A DNA stretch of 64,000 nt from Williamsia muralis NBRC 105860 (lineage in GTDB: Bacteria; Actinomycetota; Actinomycetes; Mycobacteriales; Mycobacteriaceae). Made by a program: the position numbers and the translations under genes. The DNA is taken from positions 434,001 to 498,000 of the forward strand of contig NZ_BDAP01000003.1 of assembly GCF_001598915.1 (NCBI RefSeq), written 5' to 3'. Below, piece after piece: positions 47,878 to 58,623 of the stretch. The stretch's first letter is position 1; every line of letters starts with the position of its first letter. A model generated the notes under the pieces. It was given only the letters and a program-made list of their open reading frames with translations. It was not told where the DNA came from and made no database searches.

Positions 47878-48873
47878 GTGGCGATCAATAAGGTTGAACG
47901 ATTGATGAACCTGGTCATCTGTCTGCTGGCCACCCGGCAATACCTCTCGGCCGACCAGATCCGCAGTAGTGTCGCCGGATACCAGGACTCCAAATCCGAC
48001 GAGGCATTCAATCGGATGTTCGAGCGGGACAAGACCGAGTTGCGTGATCTCGGCATCCCGCTGGAGACGGGGCGTAGTTCTGGATTCTCGCCGGTCGACG
48101 GTTACCGAATCAACCGCGAATCCTACGAGCTACCCGACATCGACCTCGACACCGATGAGGCCGCCGCTGTCGCGCTGGCCGCCGCGCTGTGGGACACCCC
48201 GGAATTGGCGGCCACCAGCAACAGCGCGCTGATGAAGTTGCGGGCCGCAGGTGTGCAGATGGACTCCGAATCCGCGTTCGACGCCGGTGCCACCGCAATT
48301 CACTCGAGTGCCCCTCGTGGGATCGGGTCGCCAGAAGTCCTCGGAACGTTGCTGGCCGCTCTCGAGGAGAGCCGGCCGGTGCGGTTCGAGCATCGCTCAT
48401 CGCGTACCGCGCCCTACGTCACCCGCACGGTCGAACCGTGGGGAGTGGTCACCCATCAGGGTCGGTGGTATCTCGTGGGCCATGACCGCGACCGCGGACA
48501 GACCCGCACGTTCCGGTTGACCCGTATCGCAACGGTCTCCCCGTTCGGTAAACCCGGCGACGTCGCACGGCCCGGAGATGTGGATCTGCGAGCCATCGTG
48601 GGCGCGGCCGTCGATCGTTCGGGTCCTGCGGTCACGGCCCATGTGTGGGTCGCCGCGGAGCGAGCCGCCGGGCTGCGGCGGATGGCCAAAGGCGAGGAGC
48701 CCGGCGATCACAACGGCCGACAGGGGTCCGTCCTCCAGATCGAGATGAGGTCGGTGGACGGATTGACCCGCCAGGTTCTCGCAGCGGGAACCGACGCGGT
48801 GGTGATCGATCCCCCCGAACTGCGCAACACCGTGGTCGACGGTCTGAAAAGCCTTGCAGGAGTGAGCTCATGA
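47878..48873 (+). CDS. pafB: DNA-damage transcription activator subunit PafB (WYL domain)
   Basis: 331 aa. An N-terminal winged helix (INKVERLMNLVICLLATRQYLSADQIRSSVAGY, FNRMFERDKTELRDLGIPLE) is followed by a WYL domain with GRWYLVGHDRDRGQTRTFRLTRI and a WCX-like C-terminus. With PafC it activates the LexA-independent mycobacterial DNA-damage regulon through RecA-NDp promoters; by family knowledge WYL domains sense single-stranded DNA. The stop overlaps pafC (ATGA). Confidence 0.96.
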   Translation: MAINKVERLMNLVICLLATRQYLSADQIRSSVAGYQDSKSDEAFNRMFERDKTELRDLGIPLETGRSSGFSPVDGYRINRESYELPDIDLDTDEAAAVALAAALWDTPELAATSNSALMKLRAAGVQMDSESAFDAGATAIHSSAPRGIGSPEVLGTLLAALEESRPVRFEHRSSRTAPYVTRTVEPWGVVTHQGRWYLVGHDRDRGQTRTFRLTRIATVSPFGKPGDVARPGDVDLRAIVGAAVDRSGPAVTAHVWVAAERAAGLRRMAKGEEPGDHNGRQGSVLQIEMRSVDGLTRQVLAAGTDAVVIDPPELRNTVVDGLKSLAGVSS

Positions 48874-49835
48874 GCTCGGGGACCAGTCGGCTCACCCGCC
48901 TGCTCGTAATGGTGCCGTACTTCTTGGCAAACCCTGGGGTCAGCGCTGCAGAAGCGGCTCGCGATCTCGGTACGACGCCGAAGCAGGTGATGGACGACCT
49001 CAATCAACTGTGGATGTGCGGACTGCCGGGGTACTCGCCCGGCGACCTCATCGATCTGTCGTTCACCGAGGACAGCGTCGAGGTGACCTTCTCCGCGGGC
49101 ATCGACCGACCGCTCAAGCTCACCGCGGCCGAAGCCGCACCTCTGCTGGTGGCCCTGCGCTCGCTGATCGACGCATCGGGCGTGGTGGATGCTGCTGCTG
49201 CGCGGCGGGCGATCGCGAAGATCGAGAATGCGATGGGTACACCGATAGGGGAAGCCGTCACCGAGACACCGACCTCTGACTCCGATCCGGCGGAGTCACC
49301 TGCGGTGATCGCCGTGCGGGATGCAGTTCGTCGGCGTCATGCCGTGCGGCTGCGGTACTACTCCGCATCCCGCGACGAGGTCACCGAGCGGGTCGTCGAC
49401 CCCATCCGCATCCAGGCGGTGGACGGTCGCGGATACCTCGAGGGTTGGTGCCGTTCCAGCGGGGGTATCCGGTTGTTCCGGTTCGACCGGATCGACGAGG
49501 CATCGGTACTCGACGAGGTGGCTCGGCCACCGGCGACCGCGGAGTCCGACCAGACGCTTGCGCTCTTCGAATCCGACCCCACGTTGCCGCAGGCGGTGAT
49601 CGAGATCGATCCGGAGGTGGTCTGGGTTCTCGACTATTACCTCATCGAGCCGGTCGATCCTGACGGGATCGCCGGTTCGGATCAGCCGGTGCTGGCAACG
49701 ATGACGTACGGGTCAGCCGAATGGCTCACCCGGTTCGTTCTCGGTTTCGGTGGCAAGATCAAGGTGCTCAATGCCGACGAGATGGCCGCGGACATCCAGG
49801 CCAGGGCAGCTGCAACGCTGGCGATGTACAGCTGA
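48870..49835 (+). CDS. pafC: DNA-damage transcription activator subunit PafC (WYL domain)
   Basis: 321 aa partner of PafB. It begins [46 protein letters not shown] (winged helix). The WYL domain follows after a Thr/Ser/Pro linker ([35 protein letters not shown]), where GYL replaces WYL, then the C-terminal WCX domain. ATG 48870 overlaps the pafB stop by 4 bp. A long open frame begins at 48645 inside pafB and is rejected. Confidence 0.96.
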   Translation: MSSGTSRLTRLLVMVPYFLANPGVSAAEAARDLGTTPKQVMDDLNQLWMCGLPGYSPGDLIDLSFTEDSVEVTFSAGIDRPLKLTAAEAAPLLVALRSLIDASGVVDAAAARRAIAKIENAMGTPIGEAVTETPTSDSDPAESPAVIAVRDAVRRRHAVRLRYYSASRDEVTERVVDPIRIQAVDGRGYLEGWCRSSGGIRLFRFDRIDEASVLDEVARPPATAESDQTLALFESDPTLPQAVIEIDPEVVWVLDYYLIEPVDPDGIAGSDQPVLATMTYGSAEWLTRFVLGFGGKIKVLNADEMAADIQARAAATLAMYS

Positions 49836-49924
49836 GCAACCGCCGAGCGTCGGCACTCACACGTCGACTGCCCGGTTTCCGGGTAGCATCGCAGACATAC
49901 TCGATTGGGAGAGGTAACCGCACC

Positions 49925-50191
49925 ATGAACGCATTACAGCCTTGGCACATCATCCTGGTGGTGGTCGTTTTTCTGATCCTTTTCGGATCAAAGAAGCTTC
50001 CTGACGCCGCGCGCGGACTGGGCAGGTCGATGCGCATCTTCAAGAGCGAGGTCAAGGAGATGCAGAACGACGGCAAGTCGGAGACGGAGACACCCCCGAC
50101 GACCGCCGCGACGCCGGACCCACGACAGATCACCACGGGAACGGACGCTGCTTCGGCCACCAGCACCGAATCCGAACGCAGATCTGCCTGA
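49925..50191 (+). CDS. tatA: Twin-arginine translocase subunit TatA
   Basis: 88 aa. One N-terminal membrane helix ([27 protein letters not shown], whose FGxxKLP hinge is the family mark), an amphipathic helix ([12 protein letters not shown]) and a Thr/Pro-rich disordered tail. Forms the transient pore for folded proteins. Ribosome site GGGAGAGG. A TAGCAT hexamer near 49890 may be its -10. tatC follows after 117 bp. Confidence 0.96.
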   Translation: MNALQPWHIILVVVVFLILFGSKKLPDAARGLGRSMRIFKSEVKEMQNDGKSETETPPTTAATPDPRQITTGTDAASATSTESERRSA

Positions 50192-50308
50192 GCGTTTCCA
50201 CCGCCGTACGGCCGGCACAGGACGACGACCTCTTCATGGACCACACTGCGGACCGGAGAGGTCGCTTTCTGTTCGGCGCACCTCTCACTGACCTGAATAG
50301 TTCACACC

Positions 50309-51280
50309 GTGCGCATTCCTCTTGACCCTCGGCGCCGCAAGCGCAAGGTGAACCCCGACGGAACGATGTCGTTGGTGGACCACCTGCGTGAATTGCGGAC
50401 CCGGCTGCTGATCTCGGTGGCCGCGATAGCACTCACCACGATCCTCGGTTTCGTGTGGTACTCCCATGGCTTCCTGGGCATCGACTCGCTCGGCGATCTC
50501 CTGCGTGAGCCCTATTGCAATTTGCCGGAATCCTCCCGCGCCAACCTCACCGGCGACGATGCCTGCCGTCTTCTCGCGACCGGTCCGTTCGACCAGTTCA
50601 TGCTGCGATTGAAGGTGGCGTTGACCGCCGGGTTCGTGATGGCGTGCCCGATCTGGTTCTACCAGCTGTGGGAGTTCATCACCCCGGGCATGCATGACAA
50701 GGAACGCAAGTACGCGGTCTCGTTCGTCAGCTGCGCGGCCCTGCTGTTCGTCGCCGGAACCGTGCTTGCCTACCTGGTGATGACCAAGGCTTTCGAGGTC
50801 CTGCTGACCATCGGTGACAACGTGCAGATCACGGCGCTCGCCGGCGACCAGTACTTCAACTTCCTGCTGCATCTGCTGATCATCTTCGGGGTGAGTTTTG
50901 AACTGCCGTTGTTGATCGTGGCCCTGAACATGATCGGCGTGCTCAGCTACGAGCGGCTCAAGGCCTGGCGTCGCGGACTGATCTTCGGCATGTTCGTGTT
51001 CGCCGCGTTCTTCACACCGGGCTCCGATCCGTTCACGATGCTCGCCCTGGCGGGGGCGCTGACGATCCTGCTCGAGATGGCCATCCAGATCGCGCATCTC
51101 CACGACTACCGCAAGGCCAAACGTCAGGAAGCCGAATGGGGAGACGTCAGTGATGACGAGGCCTCGCCGATCGGCGGCCCGACGGGCTCAGTACCCGCAT
51201 CCGGCCCGGTCGAGCGCCCCGCGCCGGTGTCGACGGCCCCTTCGATGAGCGGAGCCGATCACTTCGATGACACTCTCTGA
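50309..51280 (+). CDS. tatC: Twin-arginine translocase subunit TatC
   Basis: 323 aa, six membrane helices. The signature [20 protein letters not shown] and the central [42 protein letters not shown] bind RR signal peptides. An unusually long cytosolic tail ([22 protein letters not shown] onward) is typical of mycobacterial relatives. The GTG start at 50309 keeps the Arg/Lys-rich N-terminus. The last 14 bp overlap helY. Confidence 0.97.
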   Translation: MRIPLDPRRRKRKVNPDGTMSLVDHLRELRTRLLISVAAIALTTILGFVWYSHGFLGIDSLGDLLREPYCNLPESSRANLTGDDACRLLATGPFDQFMLRLKVALTAGFVMACPIWFYQLWEFITPGMHDKERKYAVSFVSCAALLFVAGTVLAYLVMTKAFEVLLTIGDNVQITALAGDQYFNFLLHLLIIFGVSFELPLLIVALNMIGVLSYERLKAWRRGLIFGMFVFAAFFTPGSDPFTMLALAGALTILLEMAIQIAHLHDYRKAKRQEAEWGDVSDDEASPIGGPTGSVPASGPVERPAPVSTAPSMSGADHFDDTL

Positions 51281-54059
51281 GGCGCAACTCGAGCTGGACA
51301 CGTTTGCGGGGCGTCAGCCATTTGCCCTCGATCCGTTCCAGCGTGACGCCTGCTCGGCGCTCGCCGACGGACACGGCGTCCTGGTGTGCGCGCCCACCGG
51401 CGCAGGCAAGACGATCGTCGGCGAGTTCGCCGTGCATCTCGCCCTTGCCGCCGGCACCAAGTGCTTCTACACCACCCCCATCAAGGCGCTGAGCAACCAG
51501 AAGTATGCGGACCTGGTCCGGGCACACGGTGCGGAGTCCATCGGTCTGCTCACCGGCGATTCGTCGATCAATTCCTCGGCACCCGTGGTGGTCATGACCA
51601 CCGAGGTGTTGCGGAACATGATCTACGCCAATTCACCCGCGCTCGACCGTCTTTCGCATGTGGTGATGGACGAGGTCCACTTCTTGGCCGACCGCTTTCG
51701 CGGCGCGGTGTGGGAAGAGGTCATCCTGCATCTCGCTCCCTCGGTCCGCGTGGTGAGCCTCTCGGCGACGGTCAGCAACGCCGAAGAGTTCGGTGCGTGG
51801 ATCCAGACCGTCCGTGGGGACACCACGGTGATCGTCGACGAACATCGGCCCGTACCGCTCAGTCAGCACATGCTGGTCGGTAACCGACTCTTCGACCTGT
51901 TCGATCACCGTGATGCCGCTGCACCGAACAAGAAGCCGGCGGTCAATCCAGAGCTCACCCGCTACATCCGGCACCGCGAACTCGCGGCGCGCCGCGACGA
52001 CGACTTTCCCCCACGCGGACGCGGACGGCGCGGACCTCAACGTGGTGAGGGGCGCCGCGGGGGCGTTCCGAGACCGGTTTCCCGGCCCGACCTCATCGCG
52101 CGTCTCGATCGTGAAGGTCTGCTGCCCGCAATCAGTTTCATCTTCTCGCGAGCAGGATGCGAGGGTGCACTGAGCCAGTGCTTGCGTTCGGGCCTCCGGT
52201 TGCTCGAGCCCGACCAGGCCAAGCAGGTCGACATCATCGTCGACAAATACGTCGCCGAACTCTCGGCAGCGGACCAGGACATCCTCGGCGTTCACGCGTG
52301 GCGCGAAGGTCTCACGCGAGGGTTCGCCGCCCACCACGCCGGACTGCTGCCCGCGTTTCGTCACGCCGTCGAAGAATTGTTTGTCAAAGGTCTCGTCAAA
52401 GCCGTGTTCGCCACCGAGACACTGGCTTTGGGGATCAACATGCCGGCACGATCGGTCGTCTTGGAACGGTTGATCAAGTTCAACGGCGAGGCGCACGTCG
52501 ACCTGACGCCGGGGGAGTACACCCAGCTGACCGGTCGAGCCGGGCGTCGAGGGATCGACATCGAGGGCCACGCGGTGGTCGTGTGGACCGACGATCTCGA
52601 ACCGACGCGCGTCGCCGGCCTGGCTGGTGCCCGCACGTTCCCGTTGCGCAGTTCTTTTGCGCCTGAATACAACATGGCCGTGAACCTGATCGGGCGGCTG
52701 GGCTTGGCGGGTGCACGAAATCTGCTGGATCGATCGTTCGCCCAGTTCCAAGCGGACAAGTCGGTGGTCGGTCAGGCCAGGCAGATCGACACCGCGCGCC
52801 GTCAACTGCGCAAGATCGAGGTCGAACTGGAAGGCCGCGCCGAGGGCCGCGGCCTCGACGAAGGCATCGACGGGTTCCTGGGTTACACCAGGTTGCGCGA
52901 GCAGATCCGGTCGCGAGAGCGCTCGCTCAAGTTCGAGTCACGGATGGCCTCGCAACAGAGCACGGTCGAAGATCTGTCCGCACTCAAGCGTGGTCAGGTC
53001 ATCGGCCTGCACGGTGGCCGGCACCGAGGGCTCGCGGTGGTTCTCGAACCGGCGACAGACATTCGCGATCCCAAGCCGCTTGTGATCTGCGAGGACGCCT
53101 GGTGTGGCAGGGTCGGTCCCCGCGACTTCCTGAACCCGCCCCAGGTGCTCGGCAACATGCGGCTCGCCAAGCAGATCGACAGGCGTACGGGGCGCGGTCG
53201 ACGAGACCTCGCGTCCGCGTTGCGGTCGTCGGGCATCGACATGCCCCGCGGTAAACAGGCGAAGCGCGCCCGCGCGGCAGATGATCGTGAATTGAGTCGT
53301 TTACGTAGCGAACTGCGCAATCACCCGGCACATCAGATACCTCAAGACGACGAACTCTTTCGGTTGGCCGAACGACGAAACCGGGTTGCGCGTGAGATCT
53401 CGGCGCTCGAAGAGTCGGTTGCCCAGCGGACCTCGACGTTGTCGATCAACTTCAACCGCATCGTGGCGGTGCTCGTCGAACTGGGGTACCTCGAGAAGGC
53501 GGAGTCGGAGGGCGAGCTGAACATCACGTCGGCAGGCGACACCCTGAGCCGCGTGTACAGCGAAAGCGACCTGCTGATCTGTCAGAGCATCAGAGACGGG
53601 TTGTGGGATGACCTGGGTCCGTCCGAACTCGCGGCTGTCGCATCGTCGGTGGTCTACGAATCCCGGCGCGACTCGTACGGTGGCGCGGAACTCGTGACCG
53701 GAGTGGTCAGTGTGCGCGACGCACTGCACCGGACCCACTCGGCCTGGCACGACCTGACCCGACTGGAGATGAAGCATCTCGTGGAACCCACCCGCGAGCC
53801 GGACGCCGGGTTCGCCACGGCGATTCATCTGTGGGCATCGGGGCGAGGCCTGACCGAGGTGCTCGCGGCGGCCGGGGAGCGCGGCACGTCACTTCCGGCC
53901 GGTGATTTCGTCCGATGGAGCCGCCAGGTCATCGACCTGCTCGAACAGATCAGAACCGCCGCAAGCCTGCAGACATCCGGGCAGTCGCGTCTGACCCGTT
54001 CCGCTTCTGCGGCCATTGCCAGCATCCGAAAAGGCGTGGTGGCCGTCGAACTCGGCTGA
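51267..54059 (+). CDS. helY: DEAD/DEAH-box RNA helicase HelY (Ski2-like)
   Basis: 930 aa. Helicase core motifs: APTGAGKT (42-49), [27 protein letters not shown] (DEVH), [29 protein letters not shown] and [12 protein letters not shown]. The C-terminal half is the Ski2/Mtr4-type helical domain with a DSHCT-like end. Actinobacterial members form a distinct Ski2-like clade; RNA processing or decay is likely. An Arg/Gly-rich insert ([19 protein letters not shown]) may add RNA affinity. The ATG lies inside the end of tatC. Confidence 0.95.
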   Translation: MTLSEAQLELDTFAGRQPFALDPFQRDACSALADGHGVLVCAPTGAGKTIVGEFAVHLALAAGTKCFYTTPIKALSNQKYADLVRAHGAESIGLLTGDSSINSSAPVVVMTTEVLRNMIYANSPALDRLSHVVMDEVHFLADRFRGAVWEEVILHLAPSVRVVSLSATVSNAEEFGAWIQTVRGDTTVIVDEHRPVPLSQHMLVGNRLFDLFDHRDAAAPNKKPAVNPELTRYIRHRELAARRDDDFPPRGRGRRGPQRGEGRRGGVPRPVSRPDLIARLDREGLLPAISFIFSRAGCEGALSQCLRSGLRLLEPDQAKQVDIIVDKYVAELSAADQDILGVHAWREGLTRGFAAHHAGLLPAFRHAVEELFVKGLVKAVFATETLALGINMPARSVVLERLIKFNGEAHVDLTPGEYTQLTGRAGRRGIDIEGHAVVVWTDDLEPTRVAGLAGARTFPLRSSFAPEYNMAVNLIGRLGLAGARNLLDRSFAQFQADKSVVGQARQIDTARRQLRKIEVELEGRAEGRGLDEGIDGFLGYTRLREQIRSRERSLKFESRMASQQSTVEDLSALKRGQVIGLHGGRHRGLAVVLEPATDIRDPKPLVICEDAWCGRVGPRDFLNPPQVLGNMRLAKQIDRRTGRGRRDLASALRSSGIDMPRGKQAKRARAADDRELSRLRSELRNHPAHQIPQDDELFRLAERRNRVAREISALEESVAQRTSTLSINFNRIVAVLVELGYLEKAESEGELNITSAGDTLSRVYSESDLLICQSIRDGLWDDLGPSELAAVASSVVYESRRDSYGGAELVTGVVSVRDALHRTHSAWHDLTRLEMKHLVEPTREPDAGFATAIHLWASGRGLTEVLAAAGERGTSLPAGDFVRWSRQVIDLLEQIRTAASLQTSGQSRLTRSASAAIASIRKGVVAVELG

Positions 54060-54194
54060 ACCGTACGCTCCGGCCGGTCTACCTCTGCGTTTGCCGGTCG
54101 CGTCTGCTGAACCGTTCGATGGGTGTGCGGTATGTTCGGGGTCGGTAATTCTGGCACCGCGAGTTTCCACGGTGCGGACAAGCGGAGGGAACAC

Positions 54195-54908
54195 ATGAGC
54201 GGGCCCAACGACCCCAACAACCCCGGATCGCCTGAACAGTGGCAGCAGGGTCAGCAACCGGGCCCGTGGGGTCAACCGACACAGGGCCCGCCACCGGGGC
54301 AGGGGTGGGGTCAGCAACCGCCGCAGCAGTACCCGCCTCAGCAGAACCCGGGTCAGCAGGGGCCCGGCCAGTATCAGCCGCCCAACTACCCGCAGCAGGG
54401 CGGCCAGTACGGCCAGCCGCAGGGACAGCCGGGCAATTACGGCCAGCCTCAAGGTCAGCAACCCGGTTACGGCCAGCCTCAGGGCCAGTACGGACAATCC
54501 GGTCCGTACGGACAGCCCGGGCAGTACGGACAGCCGGGACCCGGCGGCTCGGACCAGTTCTCGGCGATGGCTCAGCCGAAGTCGGGAAAGAAGCTGCCCC
54601 TCATCATCGGGGCGTCCGTGGTGGCGTTGCTCGCAGTGATCTTGGCCGTCACAGCGTTCCTCGCACCCGGATTCGCCGTCACGAAGGTACTCAGCCAGGA
54701 GGCGGCCCAGGAGGGTGTCAAAACCGTTCTGGAGAACGACTATCAGGCAGAGGGCGTCGAAAACGTCAAGTGTCCCATGGACAAAGAGATCAAGAAGGGC
54801 GACAGCTTCACCTGCACGGTGACGGTGAGCGGCGCCAATCAGCAGGTCAAGATCACGTTCCTCGACGATGACGGCAAGTACGAGGTGGGTCAGCCGACCG
54901 CCGGCTGA
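54195..54908 (+). CDS. DUF4333 membrane-anchored protein with PQG-rich N-terminus
   Basis: 237 aa. Residues 1-125 are low-complexity Gly/Gln/Pro/Tyr repeats (units like YGQPQGQ and YGQPGQ). One membrane helix (KLPLIIGASVVALLAVILAVTAFLAPGF) follows, then an extracytoplasmic DUF4333 domain whose two cysteines (VKCPMDKEIKKGDSFTCTV) probably form a disulfide. It is placed as Rv2091c beside helY and the exonuclease gene. Function unknown, perhaps cell-envelope related. GGAGGG ribosome site. Confidence 0.85.
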   Translation: MSGPNDPNNPGSPEQWQQGQQPGPWGQPTQGPPPGQGWGQQPPQQYPPQQNPGQQGPGQYQPPNYPQQGGQYGQPQGQPGNYGQPQGQQPGYGQPQGQYGQSGPYGQPGQYGQPGPGGSDQFSAMAQPKSGKKLPLIIGASVVALLAVILAVTAFLAPGFAVTKVLSQEAAQEGVKTVLENDYQAEGVENVKCPMDKEIKKGDSFTCTVTVSGANQQVKITFLDDDGKYEVGQPTAG

Positions 54909-54920
54909 TGCCGGCGGTCG
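54895..54920. terminator. Hairpin terminator spanning the DUF4333 stop codon
   Basis: CGACCGCCGGC (54895-54905) and GCCGGCGGTCG (54910-54920) form a perfect 11-bp stem; the 4-nt loop TGAT contains the TGA stop. It lies between convergent genes and could act both ways. Confidence 0.6.
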
Positions 54921-54938
54921 CTCGCCTGTTGTTACTGA

Positions 54939-55898
54939 TCAGGGGAACTGCCAACCCAGCGCTTTCCCGAGTCGGGAGACCGCGGAGCCGATGCCGAGTT
55001 CTTCGATCAGATCGGCCAGCGCGGCCGGATCTGCCGGCTCGCTGGGCAACCGGTCGTCCCCGCTGCTGATCATCTCTGCGTCGGTTCGGACGAACACCAC
55101 CGTGCGAGCGGCGCTCAGATAGTCGGCGGCAGCTTTGAGGGATGTGCGTTGGCGGGTGGAGATCCGCCTGTCGGCGGTCGTGGCAGCGACACGCTCCAGT
55201 TCGTCCAGAGTCCCGAACGCCTGCAACAGTTTTGACGCCGTTTTCTCCCCGATTCCGGCCACCCCGGGCAGTCCGTCGGATGGGTCGCCCCGGAGGATCG
55301 CCATCTCGGCATACGCCGAACCCGGATCGGAAGTCGGCACGTCATATCGTTCGGCGACTTCGGCAGGCCCGTACATCTCGGCCTTCGCGAGCCCGCGTCC
55401 CACATACAGAACCCGGACCGGAACCGGGTCGTCTGCCACCACTTGTAGGAGGTCTCGGTCTCCACTGACCACCACCACCGGATCTACGGCTTCGGTGTGG
55501 GCAAGGGTCCCGATCACGTCATCGGCCTCGCAGCCTTCTGCGCCGGCGGTCGAGATCCCGGCTGCCGCGAGAACGTTCATGATCATGTCGACTTGGGGTG
55601 TCAGTGTGTCGGGCACCTCTTCCGATCCGTCTCCCGCGGCGTCGGCGACACGGTGCGCCTTGTACGACGGGATGAGGTCCGTGCGAAATGTGGGTCGCCA
55701 CGAGAGGTCCAGACACACAACCAATCGATGGGGATGCTCGCGGGTGACCAGGGCGGCGATCATGTCGAGGAATCCGCGGACGGCGTTGACCGGACGTCCG
55801 TCAGGAGCGGCCATCTTCTCCGGCAGAGCGTGAAAAGCCCGGAACCACAGACTCGCACCGTCTAGCAGCATCACTGGTTGGTTCATGGCGTAAACCAT
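54939..55898 (-). CDS. 5'-3' exonuclease / flap-nuclease (Pol I N-terminal-like)
   Basis: 319 aa stand-alone relative of the PolA 5'-nuclease domain. Acidic metal residues lie in [58 protein letters not shown]; the helix-hairpin-helix is [28 protein letters not shown]. Likely trims RNA primers or flaps. ATG 55898 and ATG 55886 ([10 protein letters not shown]) are both possible. Homologue of Rv2090. Confidence 0.95.
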   Translation of the reverse strand: MVYAMNQPVMLLDGASLWFRAFHALPEKMAAPDGRPVNAVRGFLDMIAALVTREHPHRLVVCLDLSWRPTFRTDLIPSYKAHRVADAAGDGSEEVPDTLTPQVDMIMNVLAAAGISTAGAEGCEADDVIGTLAHTEAVDPVVVVSGDRDLLQVVADDPVPVRVLYVGRGLAKAEMYGPAEVAERYDVPTSDPGSAYAEMAILRGDPSDGLPGVAGIGEKTASKLLQAFGTLDELERVAATTADRRISTRQRTSLKAAADYLSAARTVVFVRTDAEMISSGDDRLPSEPADPAALADLIEELGIGSAVSRLGKALGWQFP

Positions 55899-55981
55899 GC
55901 CAGATCCACCGACGGGTGAATGCTTGTCCCGGTGATCCGAGTCGATCCGAACGATGTCCGCGGACGACGGCCGCGGCAGTT

Positions 55982-57028
55982 CTAGGTCGCGCTCCGTTCG
56001 TCGCTGTCTATCGCCTCGAGGACTGCGACTCGCGTATGCGGATCACCCGTCAGGGGCCTGGGCGGGGGACCTTGTCGCAGCGCCACTTTCACGTCGTTGC
56101 GGGTAATCGACGCAGGCTTTGTGGCAGAGGCGAACCGGAGGAAGAGATCGACGAATCGGTCGGGCTCGTCGCGGAACGGAAAATGGCCTGACTTCTCAAA
56201 AATCTCGAGCTGCGAGTCTGGCATCGCACTGTGCAGCATATGAGCGTGGCTCACCGGGATCACCTGGTCGTCGGACCCCCACACGATCAAAGTCGGGATG
56301 GCAGCGCTGAGGTAACAGCGGTCGAGCATGGTGACCACTTGGCCGCGCCAGTCGACAGCCGATCGTAGAGTCCGCGCGAACACCTCGGCCGAACCCTTCT
56401 CCGGCATGCGCTCGAGAACACGGACCACCTCGGTGTTGTCGCGGAACATCGCCATGGGCAACAGGTTCTGCATCATCCGGGCGACCGTCGAGAAGGTCGG
56501 GAACACTCCGGGTACAGAGATCACGCCCAAGGCGAGTTCTGCAAGGGGCAGCGACAGCGCTCGGAGAGCTGGGTTGACACCCTTGGTGACGCCACCGGTG
56601 CCCACGAGAACCAGCCGTTCCACCATCTCGGGGTATTGATAGGCGAATTGGCCGGCCACGCCCCCGCCCAGCGAGTGTCCGACCACGGTGACGCGTTCGA
56701 TATCGAGGTACGTGAGCAGATCACGCATCCCGTTTGCGAATGCCGAGACCGAGTAGTCGGCTCGGGGCCGGTCAGACAGTCCATGACCCAGAAGATCGGG
56801 AGCTATCACCGTGTACTTCTCGCTCAGTTGCTCGAACACCGGCTCCCAGGCGAGCGAGTTGTCACCGATTCCGTGCAGCAACAAGACGGCCGGACCGCTC
56901 CCTGCCATACGAAATGCGCGCTTGTAACCGTGCAGAGTCGCGAACTGCGGGTCGATTTGCGCGCTCGGAACAGCACGGAGTCTGCGCGGCTCGCGTCCAC
57001 GGTTCACGGTGCCGTCTTTCGATCCCAT
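55982..57028 (-). CDS. Alpha/beta-fold hydrolase (Rv2715-like)
   Basis: 348 aa. Oxyanion motif [13 protein letters not shown], nucleophile elbow GHSLGGG, catalytic Asp in [13 protein letters not shown] and His in [10 protein letters not shown]. It resembles mycobacterial Rv2715, including the distinctive C-terminal tail [16 protein letters not shown] beyond the fold. The substrate is uncertain (an ester or C-C hydrolase). No ribosome site or leaderless hexamer is evident before the ATG. Divergent from the M24 peptidase, with 93 bp between. Confidence 0.9.
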   Translation of the reverse strand: MGSKDGTVNRGREPRRLRAVPSAQIDPQFATLHGYKRAFRMAGSGPAVLLLHGIGDNSLAWEPVFEQLSEKYTVIAPDLLGHGLSDRPRADYSVSAFANGMRDLLTYLDIERVTVVGHSLGGGVAGQFAYQYPEMVERLVLVGTGGVTKGVNPALRALSLPLAELALGVISVPGVFPTFSTVARMMQNLLPMAMFRDNTEVVRVLERMPEKGSAEVFARTLRSAVDWRGQVVTMLDRCYLSAAIPTLIVWGSDDQVIPVSHAHMLHSAMPDSQLEIFEKSGHFPFRDEPDRFVDLFLRFASATKPASITRNDVKVALRQGPPPRPLTGDPHTRVAVLEAIDSDERSAT

Positions 57029-57108
57029 CTGTACATCTTCCGTCGAACCGGCCGTTTTCGCCCGTTCAACGACCGCTCACCGGGAGGACAGGCTCGTCGA
57101 GGGCCCGT

Positions 57109-57114
57109 TAGCCT
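57109..57114 (+). promoter_or_regulatory. Putative leaderless -10 (TAGCCT) of the M24 peptidase gene
   Basis: TAGCCT ends 7 nt before the ATG at 57122; the intervening GGGGGA could alternatively be a ribosome site. Confidence 0.35.
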
Positions 57115-57121
57115 GGGGGAC

Positions 57122-58240
57122 ATGGCTCACGAGCGTTTCTCAGCAGAGGTGTATCGGTCCCGACTGCAACGTGCGCAGCAGTTGACGGGCTCAGCCGGAT
57201 TGTCTGCTCTGTTCATCACGCCCGGACCCGATCTGCGCTACCTGACCGGTTCCCGCGCCAGTACGTTCGAGCGTCTCACTGCGCTGGTGATCAGTCCCGA
57301 TAGGGATCCGCAGGTCGTGGTTCCGAGGCTGGAACTCGCGGCCCTGCGGGAGTCTGCGGTCGGCGAGTTGGGCCTGGTTGTCCACGACTGGGTCGACGGT
57401 CAGGACCCGTATGCCATCGCAGTTGAAGCAGCAGGCGTGAGCGCAGGCCGTTACGCCGTCTCTGATGCGGCACCGGCACTTCACACCGTTCCGTTGGCAG
57501 CCAGGTTCGGTTCGAGCCCCGAATTGGCCACCGCCGTTCTGCGTCAGTTACGGATGATCAAAGACGACGCCGAGATCGACGCCTTGCGCCGAGCGGGTGC
57601 GGCGATCGATCGGGTTCATGCTCGCGTCGGCGAATGGCTCTCGGCGGGAAGGACAGAACGCGAGGTCGCTACCGACATCGAGGCCGCGATCGTCGCCGAG
57701 GGTCATACTGGCGCCGAGTTCATCATCGTCGGCTCCGGCCCCAATGGCGCCGACCCACACCACGAGGTGTCTGATCGGGTGATCGAAGACGGCGATGTGG
57801 TGGTCGTCGACATCGGCGGCCCTGTCGAGCCCGGGTACAACTCGGATTGCACCCGAACCTATTGTGTCGGAAAACCTTCCGGGGAGATAGCCGGTCAGTA
57901 CCGGGTACTGGAAGAAGCCCAGCGTGCAGCGGTGGCGGCAGTACGCCCGGGCGTCAGTGCCCAACAGATCGACGCAGCGGCCCGCGACGTGCTGGCCCAG
58001 GCCGGACTGGCCGACAAGTTCGTCCATCGAACCGGTCACGGAATCGGCCTGTCAGTCCACGAAGAGCCCTACATCGTTGAGGGCAACGACATCGAGCTGC
58101 AGGTCGGGATGGCCTTCAGCGTCGAACCCGGGATCTACTTCCCAGGTGGATGGGGTGCACGAATCGAAGACATCGTCGTGGTCACGGCTGACGGATGCGA
58201 ATCACTCAATCAGCGGCCTCACGAGCTGAAGTCGGTCTGA
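57122..58240 (+). CDS. pepE: M24-family Xaa-Pro dipeptidase
   Basis: 372 aa cytosolic metallopeptidase that cleaves Xaa-Pro dipeptides. N-terminal creatinase-like domain (SAGLSALFITPGPDLRYLTGSRASTFERLTALVI). The C-terminal pita-bread domain has the five metal ligands: VVVDIGGPVEPGYNSDCTRTY (two Asp), HRTGHGIGLSVHEEP (His), FSVEPGIYFPG (Glu) and ARIEDIVVVT (Glu). Rv2089c/PepE occupies the matching place. ATG 57122 gives the family length; the frame upstream overlaps the divergent hydrolase. Confidence 0.94.
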   Translation: MAHERFSAEVYRSRLQRAQQLTGSAGLSALFITPGPDLRYLTGSRASTFERLTALVISPDRDPQVVVPRLELAALRESAVGELGLVVHDWVDGQDPYAIAVEAAGVSAGRYAVSDAAPALHTVPLAARFGSSPELATAVLRQLRMIKDDAEIDALRRAGAAIDRVHARVGEWLSAGRTEREVATDIEAAIVAEGHTGAEFIIVGSGPNGADPHHEVSDRVIEDGDVVVVDIGGPVEPGYNSDCTRTYCVGKPSGEIAGQYRVLEEAQRAAVAAVRPGVSAQQIDAAARDVLAQAGLADKFVHRTGHGIGLSVHEEPYIVEGNDIELQVGMAFSVEPGIYFPGGWGARIEDIVVVTADGCESLNQRPHELKSV

Positions 58241-58547
58241 CGGCGCACTTTCGACCCACTGTGCAGCTACAGGCTGCAGAAGCGACAACGCCGGTCAGCA
58301 GGGCCGCGGCCCCCATCGCTGGGGAGAAGCCGTCCCGAACCGACTCGGGTATCCGTCCGACCTGATCCATCGACGATCACCCGAACGAGGGAACCTCTGC
58401 GGCGAGGCGGTCCGCATCAGGGCCGCCTACCTCTTTGGTCGTTTGTGCATGAATCACATTTTGTCGCAATTTGATTCGCACATTGCCGTCCCCACCATCG
58501 GCCACCGACGCCTCGTTCGATCGGTGTTGTCGCCTCTCCTCCTGCTA

Positions 58548-58563
58548 TCGAACAGGTGTTCGA
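58548..58563. promoter_or_regulatory. LexA SOS box
   Basis: TCGAACAGGTGTTCGA is a perfect match to the mycobacterial and actinobacterial LexA consensus TCGAAC-N4-GTTCGA, with arms extending to 7 bp. It ends 60 bp before the chosen ATG of the HNH gene. Confidence 0.85.
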
Positions 58564-58565
58564 CA

Positions 58566-58588
58566 TTGTCGGATTCTGTTGGTAGACT
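58566..58588 (+). promoter_or_regulatory. PafBC-type (RecA-NDp) promoter of the HNH gene
   Basis: TTGTCGGAT (58566-58574), eight bases, then TAGACT (58583-58588). The mycobacterial RecA-NDp consensus is TTGTCRGTG-N8-TANNNT: seven of nine bases match in the first block, the N8 spacing is exact and TAGACT fits the -10. Transcription would begin near 58595, supporting ATG 58624 as start. Confidence 0.6.
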
Positions 58589-58623
58589 TGATGAAAGGGT
58601 TTCGAGGGCTGGGGGGCTTGTCG

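Larger units (their letters stand above)
58241..58623. other. 383-bp non-coding stretch with damage-response promoter at its right end
   Basis: Longest gene-free region. 58262-58278 is a small hairpin (TGCAGC, TACAG, GCTGCA) that may end the peptidase message. From about 58430 the DNA is clearly more AT-rich than its surroundings, and this continues into the HNH gene. The last 80 bp hold the LexA box and the PafBC-type promoter described separately. An open frame from 58471 crosses the operator and is not considered coding. Confidence 0.6.

Noticed and set aside
54240-54545. Repeat array resembling a CRISPR or minisatellite
   Set aside because: Units are short, irregular and in frame; they encode the PQG-rich tail, with no spacers.
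58471-58623. Upstream start for the HNH gene
   Set aside because: The frame runs through the LexA box and the promoter, and the extra residues resemble nothing in the family.
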